NCBI RefSeq assembly: GCF_007751035.1
Contig: NZ_CP036433.1
Coordinates: 6,801,001-6,865,000, forward strand
Length of the DNA: 64,000 nucleotides
Reading direction: 5' to 3'
From: Lignipirellula cremea
GTDB lineage: Bacteria; Planctomycetota; Planctomycetia; Pirellulales; Pirellulaceae
Position numbers and translations under genes: made by a program. The notes beneath the pieces were generated by a model. The model was not told the DNA's origin and did not search any database. It saw nothing but the letters and a program-made list of their open reading frames with translations. Below, in pieces: positions 1-7,944 of this stretch (within the stretch, counting starts at the first letter, position 1; every line of letters begins with the position of its first letter).

Positions 1-526
1 CGGCCCGTTTGGGCTGCGCGCCAGCTGCATCGTCTGTGACCTCGTCCGCCGGCCCTGGCCCGCCGTTTGTCGCTACGGCATCCGCCGCGGCGCCGACTGC
101 GGCCGCAGGGCCGCCGCCCAGGGGCGAATCGGAGGCGCCTTTGACTGCGTTTCCCAGCGCGTAGACCCGCTCCCGCAGCGGCGGCGGGGTGTCGGCCGGA
201 TCGCCCAGCACCAGCGTGAGAATCTGCAGGCAGGAAGCCACCTCGGCCAGCTGCGCGTCGGACTCCAGGCAGAGTTTTTCAAAGCCGGGCGTACGATCCG
301 GAGCCAGCGAGCCGTCGAGATATTCCGAAACGGTGTTGGCGTCGTGGGCGCCGCGTCCTTCAAATTTGGGCGCTCCCAGCTGGGCTTTGCGGGTCACGAC
401 CCGAACCCGCTGCACCAGCTTGCTGGCGAATTCGCTCTCTTCGATTTTTTTACCGATTTCATGAGCGTCGGTGGGATCGAGCGCGTCGTCCAGCCAGGCC
501 AGCATGGTTCGCAATGTTAAACGCAT
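1..526 (-). CDS. Hypothetical protein, partial (3' end off window)
   Basis: An open minus-strand frame runs from an ATG at 526 to the window edge without a stop, giving about 175 codons. The start reads MRLTLRTMLAWLDD, then an acidic/charged stretch containing EIGKKIEESEF and, at about residue 68, a YLDGSLAPDR segment. The last visible third is rich in Ala, Gly and Pro and is probably disordered. No signal peptide or clear membrane segment lies in the visible part. I recall similar short-start proteins as planctomycete hypotheticals, but I cannot give a function. Out-of-frame alternatives at 73-363 (minus) and 189-464 (plus) lack coherent protein character and look like shadows. Confidence 0.6.
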   Translation of the reverse strand, partial: MRLTLRTMLAWLDDALDPTDAHEIGKKIEESEFASKLVQRVRVVTRKAQLGAPKFEGRGAHDANTVSEYLDGSLAPDRTPGFEKLCLESDAQLAEVASCLQILTLVLGDPADTPPPLRERVYALGNAVKGASDSPLGGGPAAAVGAAADAVATNGGPGPADEVTDDAAGAQPKRA

Positions 527-884
527 CAGGTAATCCCTTTCACCGAAGATAAAACGCCAGGTGCTGGGCGCGATAGGCGCGGCAGTCAGCCCCTGTTCTG
601 GTGTGTCTGCTTTGGGGCTTCACAGGTAATAGTGCCGACGGCAGCCGCCTGCCGTACAAAATTTTGGGAATTTTCCGGAAAGAGCCGCCAGCTTTCCCCA
701 CCTGCGGGAGCTTGTTAGCATGACGCGTCTGACGGTGGTCAGCCTTTTTCCACAAAAACACCGGTCGATGCGGACAGCACCCCATCGTCCCAAGCCAGTG
801 GATCAAGGTGCGGCCCTGCGGAATCGGGCGGCCTTTCATCAGCGGCGAGCGACTCAGGACGATTATTCAAGGGCGACGTGTTCA
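527..884. other. Intergenic region between divergent genes
   Basis: This 358-nt gap separates the divergent starts at 526 (minus) and 885 (plus), so it must hold both promoters unless the downstream gene starts earlier. An in-frame start at 720 exists, but the 55 residues it would add look unlike any family sequence. I see no convincing -35/-10 pair, RNA gene or repeat here. Confidence 0.4.
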
Positions 885-2063
885 ATGCCGGAATTCTTCT
901 ACCTCGCCCTGACTGCGGAAGGCCAGCGGACCAGCGGCAAGGTGCAGGCCGAGGACCTGCCTGCCGCCCAGCGACTGCTGGCGGAACGCGGCTGGACGAT
1001 CGACGAAATCCAACCGCTACCGCAGGGGGCAAGCCGCTACACAACGGCCGAAACTGAAGAGCTTGCCAGTCGTTTGACCGACGTCGCCCAGGCCGGCTTG
1101 CCGCTCGCTGCAGGCTTGCGGGCTGCTGCCGAAGAGACCGATTCCTCCGCGCTGCGCCGCACCTTTCGTATCCTGGCCGAAAGACTGGAAGAAGGGGTCG
1201 ACCTGCCGACCGCGCTCCGACTGCCGGAAGTCAAGGCGCCGCCATTTCTGCAGATCCTGTTAAACCAGACAACCAGCCGCCAGCCGGTGGCGGTGGCCAG
1301 CGAGCTGATTCGTCATTATCAGCTGGTGGGGGAACTCCGACGTTCGCTGCTGGTGGCGATGGTCTATCCGTGTTTCACGCTGCTGCTGGCGATCCTGGTG
1401 TTTGCGGCGGCCCAGTGGTTTGTCGTGCGGCGGTTTCGTGATTTTTACGCGGAGATGGAACTCGAATTGCCCGCGTCGGCGCAACTGCTGTTTTTCTCCG
1501 CTGAGGTCGGTCCGCCGATGGTGCTGGTGCTATTGCTGATCGGCCTGGTCACCGCCGTAACGCTGCGATTTGGCCTGGGGCGGGCGCGGTGGGGGATGCT
1601 GCTGGAGTACGTGCCGATTGTGGGCGTGCTCCGAAAATGGGCGTCGCTGGCGGAGATTTCCCGCCAGACCGGGGCCCTGGCTCGACTGCAGACGCCGCTG
1701 CCGGGCGCTTTGCTGGCGGTCGGTTCCAGCTGCTGCGACATTAGCTTTCGCGGCTTTTGTCAGCGGCTGGCGGAGCGGGTCGCCGCCGGATCATCGCTGT
1801 CGCAAGCGTTCCGCAGCGAGCGCAGGGCGCCCATCGCCATGCAGCCCTTTTTACGCTGGGGAGAAGCCGAAGACCGCCTGCCGGAAGCTCTGGAAGCGGC
1901 GGGAGAAATGCTGGAGCAACGCCTGCAGGTGCGGGCCGAACTGGTGCAAAGGCTGGGTCCCGTGATGGTCTATTTCACGACCGCTTTGCTCGTCGTCGGC
2001 CTGCTACTTTCGGTGTTGATCACCTTGTCGGTGCTTGCGTCCATAATGCTTTGGCTATCGTAG
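885..2063 (+). CDS. Type II secretion system F family protein (GspF/PilC-like)
   Basis: The 392-residue product resembles the inner-membrane platform protein of type II secretion and type IV pilus machines, which couples the cytoplasmic ATPase to pseudopilus assembly. The N-terminus (FFYLALTAEGQRTSGKV) matches the family's usual opening strand, followed by a short helical domain and two T2SSF domains. Hydrophobic segments are visible at about residues 165-190 (after a MVYPCF motif), 215-245 and at the C-terminal end. MVYF near the C-terminus echoes MVYPCF, as expected for the duplicated domain. I chose the ATG at 885 because the family sequence begins there. No other secretion gene is nearby, so it may be an orphan platform component or belong to a pilus system encoded elsewhere. 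Confidence 0.85.
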   Translation: MPEFFYLALTAEGQRTSGKVQAEDLPAAQRLLAERGWTIDEIQPLPQGASRYTTAETEELASRLTDVAQAGLPLAAGLRAAAEETDSSALRRTFRILAERLEEGVDLPTALRLPEVKAPPFLQILLNQTTSRQPVAVASELIRHYQLVGELRRSLLVAMVYPCFTLLLAILVFAAAQWFVVRRFRDFYAEMELELPASAQLLFFSAEVGPPMVLVLLLIGLVTAVTLRFGLGRARWGMLLEYVPIVGVLRKWASLAEISRQTGALARLQTPLPGALLAVGSSCCDISFRGFCQRLAERVAAGSSLSQAFRSERRAPIAMQPFLRWGEAEDRLPEALEAAGEMLEQRLQVRAELVQRLGPVMVYFTTALLVVGLLLSVLITLSVLASIMLWLS

Positions 2064-2175
2064 CTGCGCGGTTTGCAGCTTGTCGGACGGGCTTCAAACG
2101 CGAGTTTGCCTGACCAGGCGCCGCCTGGCAATCCGGTGCGGCGACGGGCAAGCAGGCCCCAGGCCAAGATCAGAG

Positions 2176-2253
2176 CGCGCCGGCGGGATGGCCGGCGCGT
2201 ATCCCCAAAGAAAGAACGCCCGCGGGCCTCAGCTCCCAGCAGGAGGAGGCCCG
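2176..2253. terminator. Two stem-loops between convergent genes
   Basis: Two perfect inverted repeats lie between the convergent stops at 2063 and 2296. The first is CGCGCCGGC at 2176-2184 pairing with 2191-2199 over a 6-nt loop. The second is CGGGCCTC at 2223-2230 pairing with 2246-2253. Neither is followed by a clear U-tract, so they may be weak, factor-assisted or mRNA-end-stabilising structures rather than classic intrinsic terminators. Confidence 0.45.
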
Positions 2254-2295
2254 TAAAGACGTCAGCGGGCGAAAATCGCGCACAAATCGCGGCGA

Positions 2296-4203
2296 CTAGC
2301 GGAGGCGTTTCGGCAGTTCCGCGTCGAGTTCGCCAGCGTTGATGCTGCGGCTGATGACCTTGCCGTCCTTATCGATCAGCAGCGTCGTCGGCAGCGTAAG
2401 CACGCCCAGCTCGTTGGCCAGTCGACTGTCGAGGCCGCCTTCTTCGTACAGGTGCTCCCACGGCGCCCTGACGGTGCGCAGGTAGTTGGCCGCGGCGTCG
2501 GCGTCGCTATCGAGACAAACGCCCAGCACGGAGAAGCCTTGCGCGCCGTACTTGGCGAGCAGGGAACGGAACACGTTCATATCTTCCTTGCACGGTTCGC
2601 ACCAGGTGGCCCAGTAGTGGACCAGCACCACGCGGCCGCGAAACTGGGCCAGGCTCAGCTGTTGTCCGCCCAGTGTTTTGCCGGCGATCGCAACCGGCTT
2701 GCCGACCGAGTCGATGCGTCGCGCGGCGCCGACTGCTTTGGCGGCCAGCGGCGACTGCGGGAAGTTCGTAGCGATGCGGCCGTACCAGGCCTTGGCGGCT
2801 TCTTCTTTGCCGGCGAACTCTTCCGCCAGGGCCAGCTGCAGCATGGCGTCGGGAGCGTCGGTGCTGGTCGGGTATTCTTCCACAAACGCCGTGAGTTCCT
2901 TCAGCCAGTTGTCCTGGATTTTGGCGAAGTCGGCGTCAGCGGCCTGCAGACTCATGGCGTACATCAGGGTCATCAGACGGAACTGCACATACGCGGCCAG
3001 GTTGGCGTCATCGGGTTCCTGCTTCAGACTGGTGAGCATCCGTTCCAGGCGCTGCTGGCCGTTCGGAAAGACGTTCGCCTGCATGGCCGTGGTGACGGTG
3101 TCGGCGTACTGGCGAATCCAGTTGCCGCGGTCCTCATCGCTGGCGACAATGCGGATCAAACGTTCGAGCGCGTCGCAGCGCTGGTCATGCAATCGGGCCA
3201 GGGCAACGGCGGAGCCGCCTTTGGCGATCTGGGATTCCAGACCTTCGATCTCGCGGATCACCTCCTGGGACTGGTCGTCCTGGGGACCGCCGTTGTCGAC
3301 CGCCACCTGGTCCATGTTGGCCAGCGGGTCGCCAAAAAACAGGCCGGCCTGTGTCGGCTCGCCGAGCAGTCCCTGCGGATGACCCAGCAATCGCCAGGCG
3401 TCGCCGATCTGCACCATGCCGCCCAGGTTGATCTGTTCGTGCTTGCCGTCGGTCTCGACCATAGCGGCGACGCTATCGTAAACGGTCAGGTCGCGCTGGT
3501 TGCCGTCGACGCCTTGTGGCACCACGCCGGGGCGGGTGGCGCCAAAATGGATCCATTTGGAACCGGCCGAGACTTTCTTCTGCTGGCTGGCCAGCTGGGG
3601 GAATTTCTCGATGGCAAGGTTCGCCTGTTCGGTGATTTGTTCCTGCATTTTGCTCCCCAGGCCAGCGCTTTGCAGCTCTTCCCGGGTGGGCAGCAACAGT
3701 CGGAACCGGCGCACATCGCCGTCGCGCAGGGCGGCGACGACCTCGGCGGAAACCTCCTGGGCGGAGATCGCTCGCCAGGAGTCGACGCTGCCGTCTTCGT
3801 TGGTGTCGAGGCCCCAGCGAATACCGGCAGGGCCCAGCCAGCGGTACTGATCCGCCTTGCTGTTAAAGTCGGCATCAATATCGCGGTAAACTTCGACGCC
3901 GTTCCGGTAGTAGCACCACAGGTCGACTTTTTTGTCGCGGTTGGAATCCAGGAACTTCCGCAACAGGCGGCCTTCGTGGTCGTACAGCACCCAGCCGACG
4001 CCTTGCTCGGTCGACTCCGACTTGATCGTGCACTTCTCGGCTTCCTCGTCGGTGGGTTGCTGGTAGTCAACTTCCGACTGGATGGGAGCAAGCTTCAACG
4101 CCTGGCTCACGCTGGGATCGGCGGCGACCGCCGACGTTAAACAGAGCAGCGGCAGAGTCAACAACGCCGCCGACAGGGAGCGTTCGAGGGGACCGAGAAT
4201 CAT
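2296..4203 (-). CDS. Secreted TlpA-like thioredoxin-fold protein
   Basis: The 635-residue protein starts with a signal peptide (hydrophobic stretch LLTLPLLCLTSAVAA) and is predicted to work outside the cytoplasm. The C-terminal ~140 residues form a TlpA/redoxin domain with the active-site pair WCEPC (Cys535 and Cys538), preceded by VVLVHYWATW and followed by the cis-proline strand LTLPTTLLID. The middle ~400 residues include an EF-hand-like acidic repeat (DSNRDKKVDLW, DTNEDGSVDSW) and helical TPR-like stretches. The likely role is thiol-disulfide exchange, for example in cytochrome maturation, but the substrate is unknown. I chose the ATG at 4203 over an upstream start at 4362 because the signal peptide begins there and a GGTGAGAG sequence precedes it. 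Confidence 0.85.
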   Translation of the reverse strand: MILGPLERSLSAALLTLPLLCLTSAVAADPSVSQALKLAPIQSEVDYQQPTDEEAEKCTIKSESTEQGVGWVLYDHEGRLLRKFLDSNRDKKVDLWCYYRNGVEVYRDIDADFNSKADQYRWLGPAGIRWGLDTNEDGSVDSWRAISAQEVSAEVVAALRDGDVRRFRLLLPTREELQSAGLGSKMQEQITEQANLAIEKFPQLASQQKKVSAGSKWIHFGATRPGVVPQGVDGNQRDLTVYDSVAAMVETDGKHEQINLGGMVQIGDAWRLLGHPQGLLGEPTQAGLFFGDPLANMDQVAVDNGGPQDDQSQEVIREIEGLESQIAKGGSAVALARLHDQRCDALERLIRIVASDEDRGNWIRQYADTVTTAMQANVFPNGQQRLERMLTSLKQEPDDANLAAYVQFRLMTLMYAMSLQAADADFAKIQDNWLKELTAFVEEYPTSTDAPDAMLQLALAEEFAGKEEAAKAWYGRIATNFPQSPLAAKAVGAARRIDSVGKPVAIAGKTLGGQQLSLAQFRGRVVLVHYWATWCEPCKEDMNVFRSLLAKYGAQGFSVLGVCLDSDADAAANYLRTVRAPWEHLYEEGGLDSRLANELGVLTLPTTLLIDKDGKVISRSINAGELDAELPKRLR

Positions 4204-4541
4204 TCGTCTCTCACCTTTGAAGTAAGGAGCGATAGTCGCGCAGAAGGCGCGGTTCTTCTTATTATTCGGCCAGACAGCCGCTCTTTCATCAAAAAAACGC
4301 GGATCGCCTGGCTTTCCTTGCAGAAACCTGCTTTCTCTACAGAAATCGGCAGGAAGCGTCAACGCCAGTCGCCGCCTGGCAAGCTGGGCAACCCGCCCGT
4401 CGAAGCGTCTGAAAGGAACGGGAGCGCTCGCGCCGGAATCGCCGTTGTGCCGTTGGGCCGGGACGACTACAAACCTGCCGGCGCAAGTCTTCTTTTGGCG
4501 CCTCGCATTACCCGTGTTCCCCTGCCAGGCAACCCAGCGTC
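4204..4541. other. Divergent intergenic region
   Basis: This 338-nt gap lies between the divergent starts at 4203 (thioredoxin-like, minus) and 4542 (LptF/LptG, plus). It should carry both promoters. I looked for sigma-70-type hexamers and found only poorly spaced partial matches (TTGCAG near 4318, TACAGA near 4338). There is no RNA gene or repeat that I can support. Confidence 0.35.
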
Positions 4542-5684
4542 ATGCCGTACTGGATTCTCGATCGCTATCTGCTGCGACTGTTTCTCAAGGTGCTGCTGGT
4601 CAGTTTCTTGAGCCTGACCGGTCTGTTCGTGGTGATCGATGCCTTTAATAACCTGGACGAGTTCATCTCCCACGCCGAAAAGCAGGGAAGCCTGGTCTCG
4701 GTGCTGGTCGAATACTACGGCGCCCGGGTGCTGTCGTTCTTTGATCGCACGAGCGCGCTGCTCTCGTTGATTTCGGCCATTTTTGTGCTGACCTGGCTGC
4801 AGCGCACCAACGAGCTTACCGCGATCCTGGCAAGCGGCGTGCCGCACCGCCGAGTGATCCGCCCGATTCTGATCGCCGCCACCTGCGTCAGCCTGCTGGC
4901 CGCCGTGAACCGGGAAGTCGGTATCCCCCAGGTGCGCGACAAGCTGATGCGGAACGCCCAGGACTGGACGGGCGACTCGGCCCGGAAACTGTCCCCCAAG
5001 ACCGACTACCGCACCAATGTCGTCATCAACGGCAGCACGGCGTTCGCCCTGGAAGAACGGATCGAAAAACCCGACTTTCGCCTGCACACGCCGCCTGCCG
5101 GCTTTGGCCGGAAGCTGATTGCGGCCGAGGCCTTTTACCAGCAACCCGTCGACGAACAGCCGGGCGGATACCGCTTGAGCAAAGTCTCCTCGCCGGACGA
5201 TATCGACGAGCTGACGTCGGCCCATTTATCCGACGGCTCCCCGTTTATTCTCACGTCGCACGATACGCCCTGGCTGAAATCGGGCGAATGCTTTCTGGTC
5301 AGCGAGATCGATTTCCAGCAGCTGACCAAAGGGAACCAGGTGCAGCAGTTCTCTTCCTTCGCCGAACTCTGGGCCGGACTGCAGAACCGCAGCCTGGACT
5401 ACGGCGCCGATGTCCGCGTCAAACTACACAGTCGCCTGGTGCAGCCGCTCCTGGATATGACGCTGGTCGTACTGGGACTGCCGCTGGTGATTTCCCGCGG
5501 ACACCGGAACATGTTCGTAGCGGCCGGCTACTGCCTGGGTCTGGTGATCGCCTTTTTCATGGTGGTGATCGCTTGCCAGACGCTGGGGGCGGGCACGTTG
5601 CTCAGCCCCGCATTTGCGGCCTGGCTTCCCTTGCTGATCTTTGTGCCGCTCGCCTTCACCCTGACCGGACCAATGCGCGAGTAA
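4542..5684 (+). CDS. LptF/LptG family permease (YjgP/YjgQ)
   Basis: The 380-residue membrane protein belongs to the YjgP/YjgQ family, whose LptF and LptG members form the inner-membrane part of the LPS export transporter with the ATPase LptB. The N-terminus (ILDRYLLRLFLKVLL) is the characteristic first helix. Hydrophobic segments lie at about residues 10-33, 60-85, 98-120, then three more in the last 100 residues, flanking a periplasmic beta-rich domain of about 180 residues. That is the family layout, and the length is normal. Only one copy is present here, so whether it is LptF or LptG cannot be decided. A partner and LptB must lie elsewhere. It supports a diderm cell envelope. Confidence 0.88.
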   Translation: MPYWILDRYLLRLFLKVLLVSFLSLTGLFVVIDAFNNLDEFISHAEKQGSLVSVLVEYYGARVLSFFDRTSALLSLISAIFVLTWLQRTNELTAILASGVPHRRVIRPILIAATCVSLLAAVNREVGIPQVRDKLMRNAQDWTGDSARKLSPKTDYRTNVVINGSTAFALEERIEKPDFRLHTPPAGFGRKLIAAEAFYQQPVDEQPGGYRLSKVSSPDDIDELTSAHLSDGSPFILTSHDTPWLKSGECFLVSEIDFQQLTKGNQVQQFSSFAELWAGLQNRSLDYGADVRVKLHSRLVQPLLDMTLVVLGLPLVISRGHRNMFVAAGYCLGLVIAFFMVVIACQTLGAGTLLSPAFAAWLPLLIFVPLAFTLTGPMRE

Positions 5685-5719
5685 TCGTTCGTGAGGAGGA
5701 AGCGTCAAGATGCCGGTAG

Positions 5720-5778
5720 GGGACTTGGCCGCAAGTCCCTCTTCCCCCGCGCTACCGCAGGGATTTCTGGCGAAATCC
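5720..5778. repeat. Pair of perfect stem-loops at convergent gene ends
   Basis: GGGACTT at 5720-5726 pairs with AAGTCCC at 5733-5739 across a GGCCGC loop. GGATTTC at 5761-5767 pairs with GAAATCC at 5772-5778 across TGGC. They sit between the convergent genes ending at 5684 and 5802 and could end transcription on both strands. Their compact form also resembles short dispersed palindromic elements; see findings. Confidence 0.5.
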
Positions 5779-5801
5779 ACAACGGGGAATTGCTGGATTG
5801 A

Positions 5802-6764
5802 TTAACAATCCTCGGTGCGGGAGGCTTGCTCCAGGATGCCGACGATGATTTTTCGCAGGTGCGGTTCGGCGGCTTCCGCCGCGGCGATGACTTCCTGCGG
5901 GTCGACCACCTGCTGGATATCAGGGGTGGCGACATTGGTGACGGTCGATAAGGCCAGCACCCGTAGCCCCAGTTGGGCGGCGATCATCACTTCGGGCACG
6001 GTCGACATGCCGACGACATCGGCCCCCAGCCGCAGCAAAAAGCGGTACTCGGCCCGGGTTTCATAATTCGGCCCGCTCATCGCCGCGTAGACGCCGCGCT
6101 GGGCGGTAAAGTTCTCGCGCCGGGCCACCGCCAGCGCCTGTTCAATCAGCCGGCGATCGTACGGCGAACAACGGCGGCCGTATAAACCGTCGGACAAGTC
6201 CCCGCGACACGCTTCCGGCGGCTGGCAGCGCACTCCCAGCATGCTGATATGGTCGTCGATCACCATGATGTCGCCCGAGGCAAACTGCGGGTTCATACCG
6301 CCGCTGGCATTGGAGACGGTCAGAATCTCCGCGCCCAGCAGCGCCATTACACGGACCGGCAGCGTGACTTCCTCAAGCGTGTAGCCTTCATAAAGATGGA
6401 CGCGGCCTTCCATAGCGGCGACAGGCTGGCCGCCCAGCTGACCGCACACCAGCTGCCCTTTATGTCCCAGGGCCGTCGACCGAGCGAAATACGGGATCTC
6501 CCCGTACGGAATCACCACCGGCGATTCAATCCGCTGGGCCACCCGCCCCATGCCGGTGCCCAGGATCAGGGCCGCTTTCACCTGATGGGGGAACCGGCGG
6601 CGAATCGCTTCTGCGGCGGCTCGTACGCGATCACAGGTCAGGCCCAATCGCGTTTGCTGATGCAGGCGCTGCTGCGCGGCGGCCGCTTCCCGGGTTTCTG
6701 CGTCCGGCGCATGCGGCTGGCCTTTACCAGAAGCCGCCGAAATCGCAGCCGATCGAATCAGCAT
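5802..6764 (-). CDS. punA: Purine nucleoside phosphorylase
   Basis: This is the trimeric (mammalian-type) PNP family, which splits inosine and guanosine into base plus ribose-1-phosphate in purine salvage. Visible signatures include the phosphate-binding ALILGTGMG, ALGHKGQ, the loop MEGRVHLYEGY, SNASGGMNP, and MSGPNYET followed by GADVVGMSTVPE. The family core is complete. The extra N-terminal ~45 residues are Ala/Gln-rich and not conserved. The start is uncertain: ATG at 6764 and an in-frame GTG at 6776 are both possible, and neither has a strong ribosome-binding site. I gave the ATG. The gene stands alone and is convergent with the LptF/LptG gene. Confidence 0.9.
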   Translation of the reverse strand: MLIRSAAISAASGKGQPHAPDAETREAAAAQQRLHQQTRLGLTCDRVRAAAEAIRRRFPHQVKAALILGTGMGRVAQRIESPVVIPYGEIPYFARSTALGHKGQLVCGQLGGQPVAAMEGRVHLYEGYTLEEVTLPVRVMALLGAEILTVSNASGGMNPQFASGDIMVIDDHISMLGVRCQPPEACRGDLSDGLYGRRCSPYDRRLIEQALAVARRENFTAQRGVYAAMSGPNYETRAEYRFLLRLGADVVGMSTVPEVMIAAQLGLRVLALSTVTNVATPDIQQVVDPQEVIAAAEAAEPHLRKIIVGILEQASRTEDC

Positions 6765-6776
6765 GAAAGGTCTCAC

Positions 6777-7132
6777 AAAGCAATGCCGCCGCGGAACGCA
6801 TCAGGCGTCCCGCCCGCGACAGGAAGGTAACATCCATGCTGGATAAAAGAGTTGCTGAACTGGTCCATGGTATCGCGCCGGCGCCGCCCTGACGAGCCGG
6901 TATTTTCTTGGCGATGTCTTCCTTTTCTCGTCCGCACGACGAACTTTTCCGGTTACGGCGACCTCGACGGCCCTGCCTGGCGACGTCAAATTCCTGGCCA
7001 ACACTTGATAGCACTTTTTTGATTTTTTTTGTCTGCCAGCACGCAATTTGGGGATGTACTCGTAACGGCGTTGCCAGAGAGCACGCCTTCTGAGACCTCT
7101 TATATATTCCCTGTTTGCTGGAGGAACTAACG
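6777..7132. other. Divergent intergenic region with T-rich tract
   Basis: The gap between the divergent PNP and PDZ genes is about 356 nt. It contains a T-rich run near 7014-7030 and an AT-rich TATATATT at 7101-7108 shortly before the PDZ gene. TATATT at 7103-7108 could be a -10 box, but no -35-like hexamer lies at the right distance (TTGCCA at 7071 is 26 nt away). Short open frames here have no family character. Confidence 0.35.
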
Positions 7133-7516
7133 ATGAGCCGTTACCCCATTTTCACCCTGGCGCTGCTGCTCGCGAGTTTGTTCCTGTCGGCCGCCTCCGC
7201 CCAGGCCCAGAACCAGCCCAAACTGGGCTTCGAAGGCATCGAAAACGGCCGGGGCATCTATGTCCAACAGGTCGAATACGCGAGCGCCGCACAACAAATG
7301 GGGCTGGAGCCCGGAGCCGTGTTGCTAAGCATTAACGGAGTCGCCGTCGAGTCGCACGCCCATTACCTTGAGGTGCTGCGGGACGCCGTGACGAATCACC
7401 AGGGCAAGGTGGAAATCGTGGCGAAGAACAGCCGCCCCTATCCCGCCCAGATTACCCTGTCTGGCGTGATCGACGACAACTACATGGTCAGCCATGCGGA
7501 TACGACTTCCCACTAA
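7133..7516 (+). CDS. Small secreted PDZ-domain protein
   Basis: The 127-residue protein has a clear signal peptide (hydrophobic core LALLLASLFLSAASAQA, cleavage after AQA) and then a single PDZ-like domain. The ligand-loop region reads LGFEGIENGRGIYV, and the core motif LEPGAVLLSINGVAV matches the usual G-L-x-x-G-D-x-I-x-x-I-N-G pattern. The mature protein would be periplasmic or secreted and bind peptide C-termini. No protease domain is attached, unlike DegP/HtrA. I chose the ATG at 7133, which follows GGAGGAACTAACG, a good ribosome-binding site. Confidence 0.82.
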   Translation: MSRYPIFTLALLLASLFLSAASAQAQNQPKLGFEGIENGRGIYVQQVEYASAAQQMGLEPGAVLLSINGVAVESHAHYLEVLRDAVTNHQGKVEIVAKNSRPYPAQITLSGVIDDNYMVSHADTTSH

Positions 7517-7944
7517 CGCCGGTGGAGCACCCGTCCTCGCCAGGCCCCCCGACCATCGCCGGGACCGATCCTGGCGAGGATTCATCGGCCAAACGGGGAA
7601 AGCGATCGCTGATTTCCGCGCCAGCAATGCAGGCACTCCTCTATCGGGGGTAGGAAGGGGCCAGAAGTCCCTCCGGCAGCTCCCGGCCAAGGGTCGATTA
7701 ACGACCCCCACTTATGGCGTTTTATTCCCTTCGCCGCGTCCGATTTCCTCTCCTCGGTCGGTGCGTAACCTGCATACGGGTCAAGCACTTAAATACCCAT
7801 AGCCATTTCGAGTGGCATGACCACGTCAGGGGGGCCTGCATCCGGCTCTCGACGTCTCTCGCTATTGCACCTTTGTTGCCGGTTACTTAAACTCTTTTGC
7901 ATAAGTAATTTGCGAAAGAAGTCTTCACTCGGAAGGACCTGCAT
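7517..7944 (+). other. Region upstream of aceE
   Basis: This 428-nt gene-free stretch precedes the aceE gene. It contains a perfect stem-loop, GGGTCG at 7691-7696 with CGACCC at 7702-7707 around ATTAA, lacking a U-tract, and the inverted repeat described separately at 7883-7908. The aceE ribosome-binding site GGAAGGA lies at about 7931-7937. The upstream half holds nothing I can name. Confidence 0.4.
7883..7908 (+). promoter_or_regulatory. Candidate operator upstream of aceE
   Basis: TTACTTA at 7883-7889 and TAAGTAA at 7902-7908 form a perfect 7-bp inverted repeat spaced by 12 nt, about 36 nt before the aceE start. A weak promoter-like pair, TTGCCG at 7876 and CATAAG at 7900 (18-nt spacing), overlaps it. 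Spacing and symmetry suit a dimeric regulator, possibly one sensing pyruvate or redox state, but the identity is unknown. Confidence 0.3.

Noticed and set aside
720-884. Upstream start for the GspF-like protein at 720
   Set aside because: The extra 55 residues are Arg/His/Pro-rich and do not belong to the family, whose typical opening starts at 885.
2452-4140. Plus-strand frame of 562 codons opposite the TlpA-like gene
   Set aside because: Antisense to a gene with a clear signal peptide and WCEPC active site; no family features.
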